A stretch of 17,296 nucleotides of DNA from MGBC102946 sp022793145 (GTDB lineage Bacteria > Bacillota_I > Bacilli_A > RF39 > UBA660). Shown here in pieces: positions 1-7,893 of the stretch. Location of the stretch: the NCBI GenBank assembly GCA_947426265.1, contig CANEDJ010000031.1:1-17296 (forward strand). The letters are read 5' to 3'. The position numbers and the translations under genes are program-made. The notes beneath the pieces were generated by a model that saw only the letters and a program-made list of their open reading frames with translations, did not search any database and was not told the DNA's origin. Within the stretch, counting starts at the first letter, position 1; every line of letters begins with the position of its first letter.

Positions 1-11
1 TCCATTAAAAA

Positions 12-43
12 GACAAATAAGCATTTTTACTTGCTTATTTGTC
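12..43. repeat. Perfect inverted repeat (12-bp arms)
   Basis: Bases 12-23 (GACAAATAAGCA) are exactly complementary to 32-43, leaving an 8-base loop. No T-run follows the second arm, so it is not a standard terminator by itself. It sits just before the better terminator hairpin at 53-78 and may be the base of the 3' end of an upstream transcript, or a second terminator or mRNA-stability hairpin. Confidence 0.6.
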
Positions 44-52
44 AACAGCCTG

Positions 53-78
53 AAAAGAATTCATAGAATTCTTTTTTT
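53..78 (+). terminator. Rho-independent terminator of an upstream unit
   Basis: A 10-bp perfect stem (53-62 with 66-75) and a 3-base loop (ATA) run into a T-tract to 78. The stem is AT-rich with an embedded GAATTC on each side. No gene end is visible in the window upstream, so it presumably closes a gene lying to the left. Confidence 0.6.
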
Positions 79-80
79 CC

Positions 81-109
81 TTAATTTTTTCATTGATATA
101 TGCTAAAAT
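81..109 (+). promoter_or_regulatory. Probable extended -10 promoter for gpmI
   Basis: TGCTAAAAT at 101-109 is an extended -10 element (TGn followed by TAAAAT). The -35 is weak (TTAATT at 81-86, 17-base spacing). Transcription would start near 116, downstream of the ATG at 100, which supports the gpmI start at 151. Confidence 0.4.
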
Positions 110-150
110 GGTATAGGAAGATATTTTTTAAGAAAGGAATGATGTTGATT

Positions 151-1659
151 ATGAAACCTATTGTATTATGTATATTAGATGGTGTAGGAAAGAAAGAGGA
201 TTCTCATGGAAACGCTTTTTTAAAGGCCAGAACGCCAAACTTTGATGCTTTATGGAATAATTATCCTCATTCTTTGTTAGAAGCAAGCGGGAAACTTGTT
301 GGATTACCAGAAGGCCAGATGGGAAATAGTGAAGTTGGTCATATGAATATTGGAGCAGGCAGAATTGTTTATCAACCTTTAGAATTAATTAATAAACATA
401 TTGAAGAAGGAACGATTGCTCATAATCAAGAATTATTAGATGTCATAAAGCATGTGAAAGAGAACAATTCAGCACTTCATTTATTTGGGTTATTGAGTGA
501 TGGTGGAATTCATTCCCATGTTGATCATTTGATGGGAATTTTAGATATGATAAAAAAAGAGAATGTAGAAAAATTATATATTCATGCTTTTACAGATGGT
601 AGAGATACATTACCAAATATTGCTTCCATTTATATAGAAAAATTAGAGCAAAAGTTACGGGATCTTAGCATTGGTTCTATTGCTACTATATCTGGAAGAT
701 ATTATGCAATGGATCGAGATAATAGATGGGACCGTGTAGAGAAAGCTTATCAGGCAATTGTAAATGGAATTGGAGAAAATTATAGGAGTGCAAAAGAAGT
801 AGTAGAAGCAAATTATCAAAGAGAACTGAGTGATGAATTTATTATACCTGCTATTATTGATGAAAATGGAACAGTAAAAGAAAATGATGGTTGTATTGTA
901 TTTAATTATCGTCCAGATCGTTTGCGAGAATTGTTTAGTGCTTTAACCAATCCAAAATTTGAGGGATTTGAGAGAAAATTTATTTCCAATTTAAAATTAG
1001 TTACTATGATGCCAGTAAGTGAAGAGGTAATAGGAACTCATGCTTTTGAATTAGAACAATTAAAAAATACCTTTGGAGAATATATTGATGGTTTGGGAAT
1101 GAAGCAATTACGAATTGCTGAAACTGAAAAATATGCTCATGTTACTTATTTTTTTGATGGAGGAATAGAAAAAGATTTAAAAGGTTGTACTAGAATATTA
1201 ATTCCATCTCCTAAAGTAGCAACTTATGATTTAAAGCCAGAGATGAGCGCAATGGAAATAACTGATAAATTGCTTCTTGAATTAGAAACAAATCATTATG
1301 ATGTTGTTATTTTGAATTATGCAAATGGAGATATGGTAGGACACACTGGGGATTTTGATGCAACAGTGAAAGCTGTTGAAGTGTTAGATAATTGTTTAGG
1401 AAGATTAGAAGAGGTGATTGTGAAACAATTGAATGGAACGTTAATCGTTACTGCAGACCATGGAAATTGTGATACTATGTTAGATGAACAGAATCGAATT
1501 GTAACAAGTCATTCTACAGCGTTGGTACCATTTATTATTACAGAAAAAAATCTAACTTTAAAAAATGGAAAATTGGGGGATATAGCTCCAACATTATTAG
1601 AACTATTAAAAGTTGAGATACCTAAAGAAATGGTTGGGGAAAGCTTGATAAAAAAATAA
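151..1659 (+). CDS. gpmI: 2,3-bisphosphoglycerate-independent phosphoglycerate mutase
   Basis: Interconverts 3- and 2-phosphoglycerate in glycolysis in the cytoplasm, using two Mn ions and a serine nucleophile. The 502-residue product has the family's usual length of about 510. Visible motifs are the N-terminal metal ligand in ILDGVG (Asp10), the nucleophile in MGNSEVGH (Ser60), FTDGRD and SGRYYAMDRD in the phosphotransfer/substrate region, NYANGDMVGHTG, and the C-terminal metal site TADHGNCD. An in-frame ATG at 100 lies inside the likely -10 box, and the family starts right before the PxVLxILDG strand, so the ATG at 151 is preferred; an AAAGGA lies 12 bases upstream, a slightly long spacing. 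No other glycolytic gene is in view. The next gene follows after 59 bases without a terminator, so they may be co-transcribed. Identity is very secure; the start is fairly secure. Confidence 0.97.
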   Translation: MKPIVLCILDGVGKKEDSHGNAFLKARTPNFDALWNNYPHSLLEASGKLVGLPEGQMGNSEVGHMNIGAGRIVYQPLELINKHIEEGTIAHNQELLDVIKHVKENNSALHLFGLLSDGGIHSHVDHLMGILDMIKKENVEKLYIHAFTDGRDTLPNIASIYIEKLEQKLRDLSIGSIATISGRYYAMDRDNRWDRVEKAYQAIVNGIGENYRSAKEVVEANYQRELSDEFIIPAIIDENGTVKENDGCIVFNYRPDRLRELFSALTNPKFEGFERKFISNLKLVTMMPVSEEVIGTHAFELEQLKNTFGEYIDGLGMKQLRIAETEKYAHVTYFFDGGIEKDLKGCTRILIPSPKVATYDLKPEMSAMEITDKLLLELETNHYDVVILNYANGDMVGHTGDFDATVKAVEVLDNCLGRLEEVIVKQLNGTLIVTADHGNCDTMLDEQNRIVTSHSTALVPFIITEKNLTLKNGKLGDIAPTLLELLKVEIPKEMVGESLIKK

Positions 1660-1679
1660 TTTTCTAAAAAGGACAAGCA

Positions 1680-1685
1680 TATAAT
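1680..1685 (+). promoter_or_regulatory. Possible -10 box before the DUF6273-like gene
   Basis: A perfect TATAAT lies 34 bases before the ATG at 1719, but no good -35 is found at 16-18 bases upstream (the nearest TTGATA is 29 bases away). It could be an internal promoter or simply AT-rich sequence. The gene has its own Shine-Dalgarno, GAGGTAGG at 1709-1716. Confidence 0.25.
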
Positions 1686-1718
1686 GAAAATAAAAATATA
1701 AAAGAATTGAGGTAGGTT

Positions 1719-3053
1719 ATGGATAAAAGATTAATAGCCAAAATATTTATTGTAGTAAGTATTTTATTTATTGCAACTCTATGCGGAATTTATGGGTATC
1801 GTTTCATTCATTATTATAGACTAGAAAATCCAAAGATAGCAAAAGAACGATTATTATGGACAACCATTACAGATTTGAATCATGTAGTATCATCGGGAAA
1901 TGGATTATATAAAGATAATAAGGAATACTATTATAAAGGTGCAGTTGAGGACAATTATGTATTTTATTCTGGAATATTATGGAGGATTGTAAAAGTAGAT
2001 CAAAACAATAATGTTATTTTGATCAGTGAAGATGCTTTGACATCAATGGTTTTGGGTTATGAAGCAGATAATTTTAAAAAATCTTATGGGTATGATTGGT
2101 TAAATAATACATTTTATAATCAGCTATCAAATCAAGAACTTTTAGTAGAACATAGTTATTGTGCAGATGCTATTTTAGATTCTAATGATGTTCGTTGTAC
2201 AAAAGAGGAAACTGGAAAAATTACAATGATGAGTGTTTATGAGTATTTAAAAGCATCAGGAAGTAAAAGCTATTTGAATAATGGGAAGACATTTTGGACT
2301 GTTAGTCCAAATGAAGAATACAAAACATGGTTTGTTAATCAAAGTGGATTAGTAAGTAATGAATCAGTATCAGGAGAAAGTTATTATAGCTATGGAATAC
2401 GACCTGTAATTGCAGTAAAAGGAGATACAAAAATTTTAGCAGGATCAGGTACAAAAGATTCTCCATATCAAATTACTATAATAAAAAGTTCTGCCTTGAA
2501 AGAACAATTTATTGGAAGTTATGTTTCTTATAGTAATCAAATATGGCGAATTATAGAAATTAATGATTTAGGTGTGAAAATAGCACTCAATGGATATTTG
2601 AAAGTAAACGACGAAGAAATAAGTGAACCATTTTCAAAAGATTCTAATCTTTATAGTATTAAATCAACAGACAACATAGGTTATTATTTGAATTCTAAAT
2701 ATTATGACTCACTTGAAAATAAAGAATATTTGGTTGAATATCCATGGCGAAACTATTATTACAATAGCGTAGAAAAATATAATTATCATGGAAAAGCAGC
2801 GGATGTTGTAAGAACCGAAGTGGGGCTATTGCAAGTTTCAGATTTGTTTATTAATAATTTTTCAGATTATGCTTTGATGAATCCAGCAAATGAGGATGAT
2901 GGGACAGTATTTACAGTATTAAAAGATGGTAGATTGTTTGCGAATTCAGTAACAGAAAATCTGAAAGTGAGACCAGTTGTTGTATTAAAAATTAATTTGA
3001 CTATTTCAGGTGGTAGTGGAACAGAATCAGATCCATTTGAAATTGGTGTTTAA
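1719..3053 (+). CDS. Membrane-anchored surface protein, two DUF6273-like repeats
   Basis: A 444-residue protein with one N-terminal membrane helix (about residues 7-27) and the rest predicted outside the cell. The outer part holds two copies of one domain, about residues 77-254 and 265-443. Each starts with a YSxxxWRI strand (YSGILWRIVKVD; YSNQIWRIIEIN), contains a Tyr/Asn-rich middle (WLNNTFYNQL; YLNSKYYDSL), and ends with RPVI/V-V-x-K, then a GSGTxxSP/DPF turn. This resembles the DUF6273 type of domain common in gut Bacilli; the assignment is from pattern memory and the function is unknown. The first copy has two cysteines (148, 160) that could pair outside the cell. The TAA stop is directly followed by the ATG of the phosphodiester glycosidase, so the two are probably translated together and may act at the same surface. 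Shine-Dalgarno GAGGTAGG precedes the ATG. Confidence 0.75.
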   Translation: MDKRLIAKIFIVVSILFIATLCGIYGYRFIHYYRLENPKIAKERLLWTTITDLNHVVSSGNGLYKDNKEYYYKGAVEDNYVFYSGILWRIVKVDQNNNVILISEDALTSMVLGYEADNFKKSYGYDWLNNTFYNQLSNQELLVEHSYCADAILDSNDVRCTKEETGKITMMSVYEYLKASGSKSYLNNGKTFWTVSPNEEYKTWFVNQSGLVSNESVSGESYYSYGIRPVIAVKGDTKILAGSGTKDSPYQITIIKSSALKEQFIGSYVSYSNQIWRIIEINDLGVKIALNGYLKVNDEEISEPFSKDSNLYSIKSTDNIGYYLNSKYYDSLENKEYLVEYPWRNYYYNSVEKYNYHGKAADVVRTEVGLLQVSDLFINNFSDYALMNPANEDDGTVFTVLKDGRLFANSVTENLKVRPVVVLKINLTISGGSGTESDPFEIGV

Positions 3054-4148
3054 ATGAAATGGGTAGTAAATAAAAGAAAAATGGAAGATGTTCAAAAAAA
3101 TTTTGGAAATAAAAGGAAGAAAGAAGAAAAGAAAAACAAAAAAAAGAGAGGTCTATTAATTGCTGTTATTATTTGCATTTTACTTGATTTCGGGGCTTCT
3201 CTTTGCCTTTTTTTTGCATATGGACCAATTACTTATTTTAGAGATTTGCTGATTACTACAGCAATGACAACGAAAAGTCACAAATATTTAGCTCGAACTA
3301 TTTATAGTGAAAAAACAATAGAGAAAGTAATTAATTCTAATTATGTAGTGGATATAAAAGAAAATACAAATGTGGATGATATTCAAATTGGGAGTTCAGA
3401 TGAAATTACAGAATATGAATCTATTTATGATGAACAAATCTTAAAGAGAAATCCTAATGATCTTTATAAAATGATTCCTTTAGAGGGAGATGGATATAAA
3501 GGCTACTTGGTAGCAATTTATGATCCATCTAGAATTTCTTTGGTATCATCTAGATATTATGGAAATTGGGGACAATACTTAGAGGAGATAGCAAAGCAAC
3601 ATAAAGCGAAAGTTGGGATTAATGCAAGTGGATTTGATGATACTAATCAGGTAGGGAATGGTGCCAAAGCAGCAGGCATTTTTATAAAAAGTGGAAAGTT
3701 AATAGAAGGAAAACCAAATACAATAGCAAAATTGATTGGATTTAATAAAGAACATGTACTGATGCTTATGAATGCAACAGCACAAGAAGCAATATCTCAA
3801 GGTATGGTAGATGCAGTGGAATTTGGCCCTTTTCTCATTGTAAATGGAAAACCAGCTGAAATGAAAGGAAATGGCGGTTGGGGGATTTCTTCTAGAACAG
3901 CTATTGCGCAAAGAAAAGATGGAATTGTTTTATTTTTAGTGATAGATGGAAGACAGCCAGGATATAGCATGGGAACAAATATTAGGGAAATTACAAAGAT
4001 TCTTTTAAGATATAAAGCATATAATGCAGCCAATTTAGATGGAGGAGCTTCCAGTAGTTTAAATATAGAAGGAAAACTTGTTAGTAAACCATGCGCTGTT
4101 AGTCCAAAAGGAGAGCGCCCAATACCAAATGCTTGGATTGTCAAATAA
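3054..4148 (+). CDS. Phosphodiester glycosidase (NAGPA-domain) membrane protein
   Basis: A 364-residue member of the phosphodiester glycosidase (NAGPA, PF09992) family, often annotated as exopolysaccharide biosynthesis protein. A Lys/Arg-rich cytoplasmic head (residues 7-32) precedes one membrane helix (about 33-56); the motif YGPITYFRDLLITTAM and a linker follow. The catalytic domain spans about 150-364, with GINASGF (188-194), FGPFLIVNGKP (257-267), SRTAIAQ (280-286), VIDGR (296-300) and NLDGGASSS (327-335), the conserved elements of the fold. Family members cleave sugar-1-phosphodiesters such as GlcNAc-1-P diesters; the substrate here is unknown, and an envelope polymer or teichoic-acid-like glycan is an inference. 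The ATG abuts the previous stop codon and no Shine-Dalgarno is seen, so translation is likely coupled; an ATG at 3081 is an alternative. A terminator follows 5 bases after the stop. Confidence 0.85.
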   Translation: MKWVVNKRKMEDVQKNFGNKRKKEEKKNKKKRGLLIAVIICILLDFGASLCLFFAYGPITYFRDLLITTAMTTKSHKYLARTIYSEKTIEKVINSNYVVDIKENTNVDDIQIGSSDEITEYESIYDEQILKRNPNDLYKMIPLEGDGYKGYLVAIYDPSRISLVSSRYYGNWGQYLEEIAKQHKAKVGINASGFDDTNQVGNGAKAAGIFIKSGKLIEGKPNTIAKLIGFNKEHVLMLMNATAQEAISQGMVDAVEFGPFLIVNGKPAEMKGNGGWGISSRTAIAQRKDGIVLFLVIDGRQPGYSMGTNIREITKILLRYKAYNAANLDGGASSSLNIEGKLVSKPCAVSPKGERPIPNAWIVK

Positions 4149-4153
4149 TTGTT

Positions 4154-4183
4154 AAGGAGTCATCAAGGATGATTTCTTTTTTT
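4154..4183 (+). terminator. Rho-independent terminator after the phosphodiester glycosidase gene
   Basis: Bases 4154-4164 pair with 4168-4178 (11 bp, two G-U) around a 3-base loop AAG, followed by a run of T to 4183. It lies between the glycosidase stop and the dusB promoter. Confidence 0.8.
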
Positions 4184-4239
4184 GTAAAGCAAAATAATCT
4201 GGTTTACATATTTGTTTCAAAAATATTTGATTTCCTAGT

Positions 4240-4268
4240 TTGATAAAAATTAGTATTTATATTATAAT
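4240..4268 (+). promoter_or_regulatory. Sigma-A type promoter of the dusB-lysS-ackA-nrnA unit
   Basis: TTGATA (4240-4245), exactly 17 bases, then TATAAT (4263-4268). The predicted start is near 4275, giving a short leader with AGAGGTGA 6 bases before the GTG start. No T-box or riboswitch-like structure was seen in the leader. Confidence 0.75.
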
Positions 4269-4294
4269 AAAAGAGGAAAAAGAGGTGAGCAAAA

Positions 4295-5284
4295 GTGTTT
4301 CAAATTGGAGATATTATATTAAAAAATAAAATTGTTTTGGCCCCTATGGCAGGTGTTTCTAATAGTGCTTATAGAACAATTGTTAAAGATATGGGATGTG
4401 GATTAATTTATGCAGAAATGGTTAGTGACAAAGCAATTTATTATGGAAATCAAAAGACAATTGATTTACTTTACATGACTGATTATGAAAGACCAATTGC
4501 TCAACAAATATTTGGTAGTGATAAAGAATCTTTTGTCGTAGCAGCAAAATATATTTATGAAACAATGAAGCCAGATATTATTGATATCAATATGGGTTGT
4601 CCTGTTCCTAAAGTTGCACTTCGTGCACAAGCAGGGAGTGCGTTATTAAAAGATCCAGATAAAGTAGAAGAAATTGTATTAGCGGTAGTAAATGCAGTTC
4701 CTATTCCTGTGACAGTTAAGATTCGAAGTGGATGGGATCATAACCATATTAATGCTGTAGAAATTGTTAAAAGAGTAGAACGCGCAGGTGCAAAAGCGAT
4801 AGCTGTTCACGCTAGAACTAGAGCACAGGGGTATGCTGGAAAAGCAGATTGGAATATCATTAAACAAGTAAAAGAAGCAGTTCAGATTCCTGTAATCGGA
4901 AATGGAGACATTAGAAGTGCAAAAGATGCAAAAAGAATGCTTGATGAAACTGGTTGTGATGCTGTTATGATAGGAAGAGGCGTTCTTGGGAATCCTTGGT
5001 TAATTAGAGAATGTGTTGCTTATTTAGAAACAGGAGAAGAGCTTTTTCCACCATCGGAAGAAGAAAAAATAGCGATGTTGAAACGCCATTTTGAGTTGCT
5101 ATTAAAAACAAAAAATGAGAAGTTAGCAGTTTTAGAAATAAGGACACATGCCGCTTGGTATTTGAAAGGGTTACCAAATACTTTGGAATTAAAAAATGGA
5201 ATTTTTAAAGTCAAAACAAAAGAAGCTTTTTACGCTTTAATAGAAGAATATGAGGTGAGAAGAAATGAACTCAAAAATAATTAA
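4295..5284 (+). CDS. dusB: tRNA-dihydrouridine synthase, DusB type
   Basis: FMN enzyme that reduces specific uridines in tRNA to dihydrouridine using NAD(P)H. The 329-residue chain shows the flavin-barrel start LAPMAGVSNSAYR, AEMVSDKAI, QIFGSD, and NMGCPVPKV with the catalytic Cys102. It continues with VKIRSGWD, the phosphate-binding VIGNGDI and MIGRGVLGNPW, and the C-terminal helical domain with the family signature HAAWYLKGLP. It begins with GTG, set by AGAGGTGA at 4281-4288 and 6 bases of spacing. It is the first gene after a strong promoter, and its last 20 bases overlap the RDD gene. Location just before lysS is the known arrangement in Bacillus (yacF-lysS), which supports the DusB subtype. 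Confidence 0.95.
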   Translation: MFQIGDIILKNKIVLAPMAGVSNSAYRTIVKDMGCGLIYAEMVSDKAIYYGNQKTIDLLYMTDYERPIAQQIFGSDKESFVVAAKYIYETMKPDIIDINMGCPVPKVALRAQAGSALLKDPDKVEEIVLAVVNAVPIPVTVKIRSGWDHNHINAVEIVKRVERAGAKAIAVHARTRAQGYAGKADWNIIKQVKEAVQIPVIGNGDIRSAKDAKRMLDETGCDAVMIGRGVLGNPWLIRECVAYLETGEELFPPSEEEKIAMLKRHFELLLKTKNEKLAVLEIRTHAAWYLKGLPNTLELKNGIFKVKTKEAFYALIEEYEVRRNELKNN

Positions 5285-5855
5285 AAGAATGTTTGCTTAT
5301 TTTATAGATATTATGATTATTCTTTTTGTAATTGGAATTATTGTAAATGCAAAAGAAAAAGATAAAACAGTGATGCAATTAAGAAGCGATATTCAAATTG
5401 TAAATGAACTTTATGCAAATGGAGAAATAAAGTTTCAAGAATATTTTGATAGGTGGACAGTGATCAATCATCAAATCGATCAAGAGTGTGTCATTTATTT
5501 TATCTTTAATATTTTATTAATTTTAGTTTATTTTGTATTACTGCCTTATGTTTGGAATGGTCAAACATTTGGGAAAAAGCTTTTAAAATTACAAGTTGTT
5601 TCTAATAATGGTGAAAAGGTTACTATTGTGCAATACTTGATTCGCAATATGTTATTAAATGGTTTAGCGCAAGTAATACTACTATTGTTATTTTTATATT
5701 TATTGCCAAGTTCTATGTATTTTATCTTTTCATCAATTTTGACTTTTATCCAATTAATACTAGTAATTATTAGTGTTTTTATGATATTATATAGGAAAGA
5801 CAAGAGAGGTCTTCATGATATTTTAAGTAGTACAAAAGTGATTACAGTATCATGA
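5265..5855 (+). CDS. RDD family membrane protein
   Basis: A 196-residue integral membrane protein with about four helices (roughly residues 10-28, 76-96, 131-148, 152-176). RDD-family signs are the charged start KRMFAYFIDIM (Arg8, Asp15), the central GQTFGKKLLKLQVV (99-112) and the terminal RGLHDILSSTKVI (181-193). The family's eponymous Asp-Asp is a single Asp here. RDD proteins are poorly characterised; some have been linked to ion or solute transport. The ATG at 5265 overlaps the end of dusB by 20 bases and has GAGGTGA 6 bases upstream; lysS starts 18 bases after its TGA stop. The gap between helices 1 and 2 is longer than in minimal RDD proteins. Family assignment is good; function is not known. 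Confidence 0.85.
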   Translation: MNSKIIKRMFAYFIDIMIILFVIGIIVNAKEKDKTVMQLRSDIQIVNELYANGEIKFQEYFDRWTVINHQIDQECVIYFIFNILLILVYFVLLPYVWNGQTFGKKLLKLQVVSNNGEKVTIVQYLIRNMLLNGLAQVILLLLFLYLLPSSMYFIFSSILTFIQLILVIISVFMILYRKDKRGLHDILSSTKVITVS

Positions 5856-5873
5856 AAAAGTAGAGGTGAAAAA

Positions 5874-7352
5874 GTGAGAGAATTTACAGAACAAGAATTA
5901 ATTCGTAGAGAGAAAGCAGAAGAATTAAGAAGCAAAGGAATAGATCCGTTTGGACATCGCTTCGAAACTACAACAGATTCTAAACAGCTAAAAGAAAAAT
6001 ATCAAGAACACTCAAAAGAGGAACTGATAGAAATGAATATTCCTGCTGTTGTTGCAGGACGAATTATGACAAAACGTGGCAAAGGGAAAGTAGGCTTTAT
6101 GCACATTCAAGATAAATTTGGGCAAATTCAAATTTATGTGAGACAAGATGCGATTGGAGAAGAAAATTATGAAATCTTCAAAAAAGCAGATCTTGGAGAT
6201 ATTGTAGGAATAGAGGGAACTGTTTTCCGCACTGACACAGGAGAACTTAGTATCAAAGCTAGTAAGTATATTCACTTAGTAAAAGCATTGAGACCTCTTC
6301 CTGAAAAATTTCATGGATTAGCAGATGTAGAAGAGAGATATCGTAGACGTTATGTTGATTTAATCATGAATGAAGAAGCAAGGAGAGTAGCATTTACTCG
6401 TCCAGCAATTATTCGTTCTATTAGAAATTATTTGGATAATTTGGGTTATTCAGAAGTGGAAACTCCAGTTTTAAATCCAATTTTAGGTGGAGCAGCAGCG
6501 CGTCCATTTATTACTCATCATAATACTTTAGATATGAATTTCTATCTTCGCATTGCAACAGAATTGCCACTGAAACGGTTACTTGTTGGTGGTATGGATG
6601 CCGTATATGAAATCGGTCGTATATTTAGAAATGAAGGAATGGACCGAAATCATAATCCAGAATTTACAACAATTGAACTTTATAAAGCATATAGTGATTT
6701 AGAAGGCATGATGGATATTACAGAAGGTATTATTGGAAATGCTGCTAAAACAGTATTAGGAACTTATGAAGTGGATTATAAAGGACATCATTTATCATTA
6801 GCTCCAAAGTTTAAAAGAATTCATATGGTAGAAGCAATTAAAGAAAAAACGGGAATTGATTTTTTTGAGGATATGTCATTAGAAGAAGCAAAGAAGTTGG
6901 CAGTAGAACATGGAATTGAATTAGAAGCTCATTTCTTATATGGTCATATTGTGAATGCATTTTTTGAAAAATATGTAGAAGATACAATTGTAGAACCAAC
7001 ATTTGTATTTGGGCATCCAACGCATGTAAGTCCGCTTGCTAAAAAGAGTTCCGATCCAAGATTTACTGAACGTTTTGAATTGTTTATTTGTGGATGTGAA
7101 TATGCGAATGCATTTACAGAATTAAATGATCCAATTGATCAATATGAAAGATTTGAAAGCCAATTAAAAGAAAAAGAACTTGGAAATGATGAAGCAAATG
7201 AAATGGATTTAGACTTTGTAGAAGCCTTAGAATATGGAATGCCACCAGCAGGTGGAATGGGAATGGGGATTGATCGTTTGACGATGTTATTAACAAACTC
7301 TGAAACAATTCGTGAAGTTATTTTATTCCCACATATGAAAAACAGAAGTTAA
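5874..7352 (+). CDS. lysS: Lysyl-tRNA synthetase, class II
   Basis: Charges tRNA-Lys with lysine using ATP. The 492-residue protein has the standard order. An OB-fold anticodon-binding domain spans about 58-135 (AGRIMTKRGKGKVGFMHIQD). The class II catalytic domain has motif 1 around 178-202 ending in VETPVLNPI, motif 2 FRNEGMDRNHNPEFT (251-265), and motif 3 GMGMGIDRL (461-469). TFVFGHPTHVSPLAK (376-390) and CGCEYANAFTELNDP (406-420) form the lysine and adenylate pocket as in bacterial LysRS. The start is GTG at 5874, with GAGGTGA 4 bases upstream, a short but usable spacing. The stop overlaps the next start (TAATG). It sits inside an operon with no T-box leader of its own. Identity is certain. 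Confidence 0.98.
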   Translation: MREFTEQELIRREKAEELRSKGIDPFGHRFETTTDSKQLKEKYQEHSKEELIEMNIPAVVAGRIMTKRGKGKVGFMHIQDKFGQIQIYVRQDAIGEENYEIFKKADLGDIVGIEGTVFRTDTGELSIKASKYIHLVKALRPLPEKFHGLADVEERYRRRYVDLIMNEEARRVAFTRPAIIRSIRNYLDNLGYSEVETPVLNPILGGAAARPFITHHNTLDMNFYLRIATELPLKRLLVGGMDAVYEIGRIFRNEGMDRNHNPEFTTIELYKAYSDLEGMMDITEGIIGNAAKTVLGTYEVDYKGHHLSLAPKFKRIHMVEAIKEKTGIDFFEDMSLEEAKKLAVEHGIELEAHFLYGHIVNAFFEKYVEDTIVEPTFVFGHPTHVSPLAKKSSDPRFTERFELFICGCEYANAFTELNDPIDQYERFESQLKEKELGNDEANEMDLDFVEALEYGMPPAGGMGMGIDRLTMLLTNSETIREVILFPHMKNRS

Positions 7353-7882
7353 TGGATTTATATATAGTAAGACATGGGGAGACTGGTTATAATAAAATGG
7401 GCTTATTACAAGGTCGAATTGACATTCCATTAAATCAAAATGGAATTGATCAAGCAAAGCAAACAAAAAAAGAGCTAGAACAGATAAATTTTGATGTTGT
7501 TATTTCTTCTCCATTATCTAGAGCAATAGAAACTGCAAAAATTATTGCTCCAGATAAAGAAATAAAAACTGATCATCGATTGATAGAGAGAAATCTTGGT
7601 GAATATGAAGGCAAGCCTAAAAGAATATGTGACTTTGATTTTTATGATAATTTACTAGCAAATCATACAGAAAAAGGTATGGAAGCAATTTTAGATTTAA
7701 TTGTTCGAGTAAGAAGTTTGATCTTGGAACTAAAAGAAAAATATCCAGATTCGACTATTTTACTAGTAACACATGGTGGACTTATTAATGCGGCTTCTTA
7801 TTGCTTTAAGCCAAATTCAAATGAGGAAATTCTAAAACGAATTGATCTCATAAATGGTGGATTTATAAAATATCATTTATAG
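7352..7882 (+). CDS. Histidine phosphatase superfamily protein
   Basis: A 176-residue enzyme of the phosphoglycerate-mutase-like histidine phosphatase (branch 1) superfamily. All catalytic elements are present: YIVRHGET with the phosphorylated His8 and Arg7 (residues 5-11), SSPLSRAIETA with Arg57, NLGEYEG with acid/base Glu84, and LLVTHGG with His141. The chain is short compared with true dPGM mutases (about 230-250 residues) and lacks their insertion, so it is a phosphatase (GpmB/CobC/PhoE-like), not a cofactor-dependent mutase; the glycolytic mutase here is GpmI. The substrate cannot be read from the sequence. The ATG overlaps the lysS stop by one base, and ackA begins 11 bases after its TAG, so it is a middle gene of the operon. 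Confidence 0.9.
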   Translation: MDLYIVRHGETGYNKMGLLQGRIDIPLNQNGIDQAKQTKKELEQINFDVVISSPLSRAIETAKIIAPDKEIKTDHRLIERNLGEYEGKPKRICDFDFYDNLLANHTEKGMEAILDLIVRVRSLILELKEKYPDSTILLVTHGGLINAASYCFKPNSNEEILKRIDLINGGFIKYHL

Positions 7883-7893
7883 GAGGAAAAATT

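Noticed and set aside
100..150. Upstream ATG at 100 as the gpmI start
   Set aside because: The codon is inside the probable -10 region, has no RBS, and adds 17 residues not expected in the family.
3797..4144. 115-residue minus-strand open frame
   Set aside because: It lies wholly inside the phosphodiester glycosidase domain, whose conserved motifs are in the + frame; no RBS or family match. Other antisense frames in the window were rejected for the same reason.
5853..5855. TGA read as tryptophan (Mycoplasma-type code)
   Set aside because: TGA ends the RDD gene and the deacetylase gene at the expected family lengths, and tryptophans at conserved sites use TGG.
4269..5873. T-box leader controlling lysS
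   Set aside because: lysS is internal to an operon with an 18-base gap; the operon leader before dusB is too short for a T-box.
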